In this document: positions 49,717-55,031 of the stretch, piece by piece | Position numbering within the stretch: position 1 is the stretch's first letter | Layout: every line of letters starts with the position of its first letter | Source: Gemmatimonadota bacterium | GTDB taxonomy: Bacteria; Gemmatimonadota; Gemmatimonadetes; Gemmatimonadales; Gemmatimonadaceae | Reading direction: 5' to 3' | Assembly: GCA_003152485.1 (NCBI GenBank) | Contig: PMAE01000099.1 | Location: 12,792 to 67,822 of the forward strand | Length of the DNA: 55,031 nt | Position numbers and translations under genes: made by a program | The notes under the pieces: model-generated | Seen by the model: only the letters and a program-made list of their open reading frames with translations | What the model was told of the DNA's origin: nothing | Databases searched by the model: none

Positions 49717-50838
49717 CTACTCGTCAGTCTGTCCGAATAACGCCATGTTCGAGCTATGCGCCGGCGCGACTTTCTTGGCCGGGTAGATCCAATGGACCGC
49801 TTGGTTGACGGCGATCGCGGCTTCACCAAACCCGGTGGCGATCAGCTTGAGCTTGCCCGCATAGGTGGTGATGTCGCCCGCCGCGTAGATCCCCGGCCGG
49901 CCGGTCTCCATGGTGCTGGACACGACGATCTCGTCGTTGGTGAGCGTTAACCCCCAATCGGCCAGCGGACCGAGGTCGCTGATGTAGCCGAGCATCGGCA
50001 GCACGGCGTCGGTCTGGATCGTCCGCGTCGCCTTGGTCTTGGTGTCCCGCAGCACGACGCTGTGGAGACGCGTCCCCGCGGTCGGGGGGCCCGCGCCGAC
50101 GACGTCGTGGAGCTCGTGGAAGGTGAGCACCTCCGCGCGGCCGGCCGCGGCCGCGGCCTGCACTCCGCGCACCGTCGCCGCGTGCGCCCGGAACCGGTCG
50201 GAGCGGTGCACGAGCGTCACGTGCTCCGCCCGGTCCGCGAGTTGGTGCGCCCAATCGAAGGCCGAGTCGCCGCCGCCGATGATCACGACCCGCCGTCCGC
50301 GGAATTCCTCGGGGTCGATCACCACCTCGTAGATCCCGCGGCCGTACCAGGGCTCGGCCGCGGCCTGGGGCAGCCGACGGGGGGAGAACGCGCCGATCCC
50401 GGCCGCGATCATCAGCGCCCGGGACGGGAACCGATCGGTCTCCGTGACCAGCGTGAACAGCGCGCCGTCATGTTCGAGGGCGCTCACCCGCTGGTTGAGG
50501 AACGTGGGATGCCCGAACTGGCTGGCCTGCTCGGCGAGCGCGTGCACCAGATCCTTTGCCAACACCTTGGGGTAGCCCGCGACGTCGAAGATGTACTTCT
50601 CCGGATACAACGCAGTCAGTTGCCCGCCGACTTGCGGCAGGGCGTCGACGATCCGGGCCGTCGCGCCCCGCATGCCGGCATAGAACTTTGCGAACAGCCC
50701 GGTTGGACCGCCGCCGATGATCGTGATGTCGACCGCCTCATGCTCGGCCAGCGTCCGCGGCTCATCCGCGTGCGGTTCCGCGTGCCGTACGGTGTCCGGT
50801 ACCGCGTGTCGTGTCGTCTGTGGTGCGTCGTTCGCCAT
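49717..50838 (-). CDS. Ferredoxin-NADP+ reductase, thioredoxin reductase-like type
   Basis: 373 residues. FAD-binding IGGGPTGLFA (41-50), NADPH-binding VVIIGGGDSAFDW, and the C-terminal IYAAGDITTY and TGFGEAAIAVN segments are present. The CxxC of thioredoxin reductase is absent, which places it with the YumC-type ferredoxin/flavodoxin reductases. The N-terminal 30 residues are polar and His/Pro-rich. The ATG at 50838 is preferred over 50889 because it leaves a shorter non-conserved tail. It is divergent from the Ser/Thr kinase gene. Confidence 0.9.
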   Translation of the reverse strand: MANDAPQTTRHAVPDTVRHAEPHADEPRTLAEHEAVDITIIGGGPTGLFAKFYAGMRGATARIVDALPQVGGQLTALYPEKYIFDVAGYPKVLAKDLVHALAEQASQFGHPTFLNQRVSALEHDGALFTLVTETDRFPSRALMIAAGIGAFSPRRLPQAAAEPWYGRGIYEVVIDPEEFRGRRVVIIGGGDSAFDWAHQLADRAEHVTLVHRSDRFRAHAATVRGVQAAAAAGRAEVLTFHELHDVVGAGPPTAGTRLHSVVLRDTKTKATRTIQTDAVLPMLGYISDLGPLADWGLTLTNDEIVVSSTMETGRPGIYAAGDITTYAGKLKLIATGFGEAAIAVNQAVHWIYPAKKVAPAHSSNMALFGQTDE

Positions 50839-50945
50839 CCGCGAAACATCGGCGTCCTCACGGAGAGCGGCAAGGTGACCGTGTTCCACTCCCGCACACC
50901 GCGTTGCTGCGCACGACGCTTGTGCGCACAGCGCCGGACCGGGAC

Positions 50946-52052
50946 ATGACCGCGCCCGCCAGTCTGCCCGTAACCGATGCGGATCGGTACATCGAGTACG
51001 CGGGCACCTTCCGCCTCGTCCGAAAGGTCGCCGTCGGCGGCATGGCGACCGTCTACGAGGCCGAGCAGCTCGGACCCGCGGGGTTCGCCAAGCGCATCGC
51101 GCTCAAAGTCATCCACCCGCAGTACGCAAAGCAGAAGGAATGGCTCCAGCTCTTCATCGACGAGGCCAAGCTTTCGGCCAACTTGATGCACGGCAACATC
51201 GTGCAGATCTATCAGCTCGGCGAAGTCTCGGGCGAATACTTCATCGCCATGGAGTTCATCCAGGGGCCGACCCTACGCCTGGTGATCGACCGCCACTGGG
51301 AGCTCGGGCAGCGCATCCCGCTGGGCATCGCGGCGTACGTCGCCAGTCGCGTGTGTCGTGCGCTCGACTTCGCGCACAACTTCGTGGCCCCCGACAAGCG
51401 GCGGCTTGATATCGTGCATCGCGATGTGTCGCCCGGCAACGTCATGGCCTCGTGGGACGGCCATATCAAACTCGCCGACTTCGGCATCGCGAAAGCCCGG
51501 ACGTCCATCGATCCCGCCGCGGGTCGTCCGTTCCTCATGGGCAAGAAGCACTACATGAGTCCCGAGCAGATCCTGGGACTCAATGTCGACGCGCGGAGCG
51601 ACGTGTTCGCGGTCGGTGTCGTGCTCTACGAGTTGCTGGCGCTCGAGCCGCTGTTCACGGAAGACATCACGCAGCTCGCCATCGATGAAGTGGCCGTGCT
51701 CCCGACGCCCAACATCCGGGCCAAGATTCCCGAAATCGATCCCGAGCTCGAGCAGATCATCTCGGTGGCGCTCAACAAGGATCCGGCGTTGCGCCCCACG
51801 GCGGCGGCGATGGGACACGATTTGGACCGATGGTGCGCCGCCCAACGGCACGTCCCAAGTCCCGACATGCTGCACGATCATTTGGCCGTGCTCTTTCCCA
51901 CGACCTTCCAGCCGCTGACCAAGCACGCGAGCGAGCGGACGTCGTTCTCCAATTTGAAGAAGTCCGCGAAGCGCCTGGCCGTGGGTCACGCCGCGAACCG
52001 CTCCGGCGACCCGAATCGATCTCCCTGGTGGGCGAGGGTGTTGGGGAAATAG
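50946..52052 (+). CDS. Soluble Ser/Thr protein kinase (Pkn2-type)
   Basis: 368 residues, eukaryotic-like Hanks kinase: glycine loop VAVGGMATVYEA, Lys54 in ALKVI, Glu73, catalytic HRDVSPGN with Asp160, DFG at 178-180, the activation segment ending YMSPEQI, and DVFAVGVVLYELLA. No membrane helix or PASTA domain follows; the C-terminal 90 residues are polar and basic (KKSAKRLAVGHAANRS). The kinase is probably cytoplasmic. The ATG at 50946 gives a compact N-terminus. Its 3-prime end carries straight on to the adenosyltransferase gene, which has its own promoter-like hexamer. Confidence 0.92.
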   Translation: MTAPASLPVTDADRYIEYAGTFRLVRKVAVGGMATVYEAEQLGPAGFAKRIALKVIHPQYAKQKEWLQLFIDEAKLSANLMHGNIVQIYQLGEVSGEYFIAMEFIQGPTLRLVIDRHWELGQRIPLGIAAYVASRVCRALDFAHNFVAPDKRRLDIVHRDVSPGNVMASWDGHIKLADFGIAKARTSIDPAAGRPFLMGKKHYMSPEQILGLNVDARSDVFAVGVVLYELLALEPLFTEDITQLAIDEVAVLPTPNIRAKIPEIDPELEQIISVALNKDPALRPTAAAMGHDLDRWCAAQRHVPSPDMLHDHLAVLFPTTFQPLTKHASERTSFSNLKKSAKRLAVGHAANRSGDPNRSPWWARVLGK

Positions 52053-52077
52053 GTGGTGAGTCGTTAGCGGTCCCGAG

Positions 52078-52083
52078 TACCTT
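52078..52083 (+). promoter_or_regulatory. Candidate -10 element (TACCTT) for the adenosyltransferase gene
   Basis: TACCTT followed by 7 bases and the ATG at 52091. One of the clearer members of the leaderless TANNTT series; no ribosome-binding site lies between. Confidence 0.45.
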
Positions 52084-52090
52084 TCGCCCC

Positions 52091-52636
52091 ATGAAGATCT
52101 ACACCAGAACGGGCGATGCCGGTGAGACCGGGCTCTTTGGCGGCGGCCGGGTGGGAAAGGACGACCAGCGCGTCGAGGCGTACGGCGAAGTCGATGAATT
52201 GAATGCCGCCGTCGGCCTCGCGCGCGCGATGGAACCCATGCCTCGGATCGACGAGGTCCTGGTGGCGGTGCAGCGCGACTTGTTCGGTCTCGGCGCGCTC
52301 CTCGCCACGCCGGACCGCGACAAGATGCACGAGCACCTCACCAAGGCGCGCATCGATGCCGGCCGTATCGCGCAGCTCGAGCACGCGATCGACGAAGGCG
52401 AAGCCGAGCTCACACCGCTGACGGCGTTCATCGTGCCCGGCGGCACCCCGAAAGCCGCGGCGCTGCACGTGGCGCGCACCGTCTGTCGCCGCGCTGAACG
52501 ACGCGTCGTGCAACTCTCGCGCAGCGTCGAGCTCCCACCGCTCGTCAGCATCTATTTGAATCGACTCTCGGATCTCCTGTTTGTGCTGGCCCGCGTCGCC
52601 GCGCGTCGGGCCGGCGCGGGAGAAGTGACGTGGTAG
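52091..52636 (+). CDS. pduO: ATP:cob(I)alamin adenosyltransferase, PduO type
   Basis: Transfers the adenosyl group of ATP to cob(I)alamin, making coenzyme B12. 181 residues, an all-helical bundle: ATP motif TRTGDAGETGLFGGGRVGKDD at the N-terminus, YGEVDELNAAVGLAR, then VARTVCRRAERRV and YLNRLSDLLFVLARV. All these are PduO-type hallmarks. The stop overlaps the aroB GTG. It links to the SUMT domain of the cobA-hemD gene far upstream only by shared pathway. Confidence 0.94.
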   Translation: MKIYTRTGDAGETGLFGGGRVGKDDQRVEAYGEVDELNAAVGLARAMEPMPRIDEVLVAVQRDLFGLGALLATPDRDKMHEHLTKARIDAGRIAQLEHAIDEGEAELTPLTAFIVPGGTPKAAALHVARTVCRRAERRVVQLSRSVELPPLVSIYLNRLSDLLFVLARVAARRAGAGEVTW

Positions 52637-53766
52637 CCGGTGGTGCGCCGCCGCCGCTCGATCGCGGCGCGACGCAGCTCCCCGCGGGCGCCGCGGTCCC
52701 CGCCGACGCATCGGTCACCGTCGCCGCGGGCGCAGTGGATACGGTGGGCGAGCGGGCTCGCGCCGCCGCGCCCGCGCATCGCTACGTCGTGGTGACGGAT
52801 GACCGCGTCGGACCACTGTACGCATCCCGCGTCGTGGCATCGTTCGGCACCGGACGATCGATCGATGTCCTGACCGTGCCCCATGGCGAGTCCGCGAAAA
52901 CGCGCGACACGTGGGCGCGACTCACCGACGAGCTCCTCGCCCTCGAGTGTGGCCGCGACACCACCCTGGTCGCACTCGGCGGCGGTGTCGTCGGCGATCT
53001 CGCCGGTTTCGTCGCCGCGACGTACATGCGCGGGATTCCGATCATCCAGGTGCCCACGACGCTGCTCGCCATGATCGACGCGGCCATCGGCGGCAAGACC
53101 GCGGTCGATACGCCCGCCGGGAAGAATCTCGTGGGGGCGTTCCACCCGCCGGCGGCGGTGGTCGTCGATCCGTCGGTGCTGCGCACGTTGCCAGCGCGGC
53201 ATCTGCGCGCCGGAGTCGCCGAAGCCATCAAGCACGGCGTGATCGCCGACGCCGCGTACTTCGCGCGCCTCGAAGCGGATCTGCCGCGGATCCTGTCGCC
53301 GGGCGGCGCTGACAGCGTTGCCATGAGCGCGCTGATCGCGGGGAGTATCGCCATCAAGTCGGCGGTCGTGGTCACGGACGCGCACGAGCGTGGGCGTCGC
53401 AAGATCCTCAATTTCGGGCACACGATCGGCCACGCCGTCGAAGCGGCCACGGGATTCGCCATGTTGCACGGGGAAGCGGTTGCGATCGGGATGGCGATCG
53501 AGTGTCGCTTGGCGGAGTTGTCCGGCACAGCGGTGTGCGGCATCACCGAGCAGGTGTGCGCCGCGTTGGACACGGCCGAGCTGCCGACTGTTGCGCCCTC
53601 CGATCTCGACCGCGCCGCCATCGTCCGACTCACGCACGCGGACAAGAAAGCGCGCGCGGGTGCGGTGGAGTATGCGCTCCCGCACGCGATCGGCGAGATG
53701 GCGGGCGCGGACCGTGGGTGGGCCGTCCCCCTGCCCGATGCCTTTGTGCGCGAAGCCCTTGTCTGA
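52630..53766 (+). CDS. aroB: 3-dehydroquinate synthase
   Basis: Second step of the shikimate pathway: closes DAHP to 3-dehydroquinate with NAD+ and a divalent metal. 378 residues: ALGGGVVGDLAGFVAA (NAD loop), VPTTLLAMIDAAIGGKTAVD, GKNLVGAFHPP, and metal ligands in VAEAIKHG, FGHTIGHA and MLHGEAVAIGM. A GTG at 52630 overlaps the adenosyltransferase stop (GTGGTAG); the first 25 residues are non-conserved, so a later start is possible. Confidence 0.95.
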   Translation: MVAGGAPPPLDRGATQLPAGAAVPADASVTVAAGAVDTVGERARAAAPAHRYVVVTDDRVGPLYASRVVASFGTGRSIDVLTVPHGESAKTRDTWARLTDELLALECGRDTTLVALGGGVVGDLAGFVAATYMRGIPIIQVPTTLLAMIDAAIGGKTAVDTPAGKNLVGAFHPPAAVVVDPSVLRTLPARHLRAGVAEAIKHGVIADAAYFARLEADLPRILSPGGADSVAMSALIAGSIAIKSAVVVTDAHERGRRKILNFGHTIGHAVEAATGFAMLHGEAVAIGMAIECRLAELSGTAVCGITEQVCAALDTAELPTVAPSDLDRAAIVRLTHADKKARAGAVEYALPHAIGEMAGADRGWAVPLPDAFVREALV

Positions 53767-53772
53767 TCGCGG

Positions 53773-53799
53773 TTGCCGGTCAGTGCAACCGACTATACT
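53773..53799 (+). promoter_or_regulatory. Promoter-like site (TTGCCG ... TATACT) downstream of aroB
   Basis: TTGCCG at 53773-53778 and a near-consensus TATACT at 53794-53799 with a short 15-base spacer. It could be a second, weaker promoter for the sigma gene or an RNA upstream of it. Confidence 0.35.
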
Positions 53800-53940
53800 G
53801 CGGTATCCTCCACCGCGATGTCGGCCCTGGCGCCGTTACAATTGAGCAGTCTCCGCCACTCGACATCGCGTTCCGTCTTCATGCAACGGCCTAGAGTACG
53901 CGTATCGAGCCACCACTCTGCTCGGCACGGCTTTTGGCTG

Positions 53941-53969
53941 TTGACGCCATCTGTTCACATTGTTACACT
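53941..53969 (+). promoter_or_regulatory. Sigma70-type promoter for the sigma factor gene
   Basis: TTGACG at 53941-53946, a 17-base spacer, and TACACT at 53964-53969. This is the best classical -35/-10 pair in the window; transcription would start near 53976, about 140 bases before the ATG. Confidence 0.6.
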
Positions 53970-54117
53970 GCGGCGGTTCTTCAGGACGGTTGCTCCGTCT
54001 GTACCGACGTAGGTATCTCCGCGATTCGTGGACGCCGCCGACGTTCGCTCCTCCCGCCAGACAATGCGCGGGCCGCGCGTCCGAACGACGATCGTGACTC
54101 TCTGCTAAGGGGCGTGT

Positions 54118-55008
54118 ATGCAGCAGGCGACCGAGAGCAGGTCTAAGGGATACTTCCGCAGTTCGCCCTCGACCGCTTTCGATCAGTACTTGCAGGACAT
54201 ACAAAAGCTTCCCCTGATCCAAGATGCAGAAGAGGAGCGACGCCTCGCCCGCCGAGCCCAGAAAGGGGACGAGTTGGCCGCCGAGCGACTCGTGACTGCG
54301 AACCTTCGGTTCGTCATCTCCTACGTCAAGAAATATCAGGGACACGGTCTCGATTTGAGTGAGCTCGTCGCCATCGGGAACGAAGGGCTGCTCAAGGCGG
54401 TCCGGAAGTTCGACCCCGACCAAGGCGTGAAATTCATCTCGTATGCCGTGTGGTGGGTCCGGCAGGCCGTGCTCAAGGCGCTCGCCGAGCAGACACGGTC
54501 GGTGCGCATCCCGCTCAATCAGAACTCGCAGCTCATCAAGCTCGCGCGCGCCGAAACGGTGCTGGCGCAGGTGCTCAAGCGGGACCCCACCGACAACGAG
54601 ATCGGTCGGCTGATCGAAGAGACGCCCGAACAGGTCCGCTCCTCGCGCCAGATGTCCTCCACGGAAATCTCGCTCGACGCCCCGATCGACCGGGCCGACC
54701 GCGAGGCGTGTACGCTCGGCGAGCGGTTCGCCGGCGTAGATGGTGGCGAGATCGAGGATGTCACCGATTTCAAACTCATGCGCGAGTTCATCGATCGCGT
54801 GTTCCGGAAGTATCTCACGCCCCGTGAGCGGAAGATCTTGTATCTCTATTACGGGCTCGAAGAGGGCTCCGAAGCCATGACCCTCGAGAAGATCGGCGCG
54901 TTGCTGGGCGTCACTCGGGAGCGCATTCGCCAGATCCGCGAACGGGCCTTTGAAAAGCTCCGTGAGTCTCCGGACGGGTCGGCGCTCGCCGGGTTTTGGG
55001 CTGCCTGA
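54118..55008 (+). CDS. RpoD/SigA-family RNA polymerase sigma factor, short form
   Basis: 296 residues. Region 1.2 starts at FDQYLQDIQKLPLI, region 2 contains LVTANLRFVISYVKKYQGHG and FISYAVWWVRQAV (melting and -10 recognition), then region 3 and region 4 with TLEKIGALLGVTRERIRQIRERA (the -35 helix-turn-helix). Region 1.1 and the non-conserved insert of long RpoD proteins are absent, as in the primary sigma of Bacteroidota. It could be the housekeeping sigma or a group 2 sigma. AAGGGG lies five bases before the ATG. The 23 bases after its stop are not informative. Confidence 0.93.
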   Translation: MQQATESRSKGYFRSSPSTAFDQYLQDIQKLPLIQDAEEERRLARRAQKGDELAAERLVTANLRFVISYVKKYQGHGLDLSELVAIGNEGLLKAVRKFDPDQGVKFISYAVWWVRQAVLKALAEQTRSVRIPLNQNSQLIKLARAETVLAQVLKRDPTDNEIGRLIEETPEQVRSSRQMSSTEISLDAPIDRADREACTLGERFAGVDGGEIEDVTDFKLMREFIDRVFRKYLTPRERKILYLYYGLEEGSEAMTLEKIGALLGVTRERIRQIRERAFEKLRESPDGSALAGFWAA

Positions 55009-55031
55009 GGCATCTCCACACGCCCTGATCG

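Larger units (their letters stand above)
53767..54117. other. 351-base intergenic region before the sigma factor gene
   Basis: The longest gap in the window. It holds two promoter-like sites, a small GCGGT-ATCCTCC-ACCGC hairpin at 53800-53816, and no convincing gene: short open frames in it lack the codon bias of neighbours. The stretch 53817-53940 shows nothing I can name. A 140-base leader would precede the sigma gene if the promoter at 53941 is used. Confidence 0.5.

Noticed and set aside
29735-52052. The PASTA protein and the Ser/Thr kinase as a split PrkC/PknB
   Set aside because: They are 20 kb apart on separate transcripts and the kinase has no membrane anchor; a functional link is only a possibility.
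53773-54012. A 79-codon open frame upstream of the sigma factor
   Set aside because: Ser/Arg/Thr/His-rich, codon bias unlike neighbours, overlaps the best promoter in the window.

Overview
This is a GC-rich, gene-dense stretch of chromosome from a diderm (LPS-type) bacterium. It carries a lipid A acyltransferase, an MsbA-type flippase, a TamA/TamB pair, Lgt and a periplasmic Dsb/VKOR system. GTG and TTG starts, stop/start overlaps and leaderless-looking promoters are common. The mixture of a PorX-like regulator, a short RpoD/SigA-family sigma factor without region 1.1, a Pkn-type kinase and a cytochrome c-FTR1 iron permease fits Gemmatimonadota best. That assignment is an inference from content, because no rRNA is present. 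I see no tRNA, rRNA, CRISPR array, insertion sequence or prophage; this is mostly core genome, so the novelty lies in variant proteins and regulation rather than in a mobile island.

Layout. 1-6128 (minus): ccmABCD, a fused cobA-hemD, hemC, hemB and the first codons of an aldo/keto reductase, joining heme/siroheme synthesis to cytochrome c maturation. 6263-8218 (plus): acetyl-CoA synthetase. 8272-10179: a small unknown gene facing a VKOR, DsbA-like and unknown-protein cluster. 10241-11521: tyrS. 11542-18436 (minus): PorX-like regulator, msbA, two glycosyltransferases and lpxL (envelope glycolipids). 18476-33989 (plus): unknown gene; yebC-ruvC-ruvA; ruvB; queA-tgt-yajC-def-fmt-tenI-thiS-thiG-rsmB-PASTA protein-rpe-tlpA-small membrane protein-tsaD-lgt, most with overlapping ends. 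34054-50838 (minus): ferredoxin-NADP reductase, REC-GGDEF protein, tamA-tamB, lipid kinase, NtrC-like regulator with a zinc protein, HAD phosphatase, CYTH protein, unknown gene, acpS and the cytochrome-iron permease fusion. 50946-55008 (plus): Ser/Thr kinase, cob(I)alamin adenosyltransferase, aroB and the sigma factor.

Functional links. Heme made through HemB/C/D supplies the Ccm system; TlpA/ResA, VKOR and DsbA handle periplasmic thiols; the diheme FTR1 fusion is a likely Ccm client. CobA-HemD and the adenosyltransferase touch tetrapyrrole/B12 metabolism. Def, Fmt, RsmB, Tgt, QueA, TsaD, TyrS and YebC form a translation set, and RuvABC a recombination set.

Most notable: (i) a TANNTT hexamer 6-8 nt before many start codons, suggesting widespread leaderless transcription; (ii) an NtrC-type regulator whose GAFTGA loop is degenerate and enlarged, coupled to an eight-cysteine mini-protein; (iii) a REC-PglZ (PorX-like) protein heading an LPS operon; (iv) a tandem-repeat insertion inside TsaD; (v) several unannotated small ORFs fitted into operon joints.
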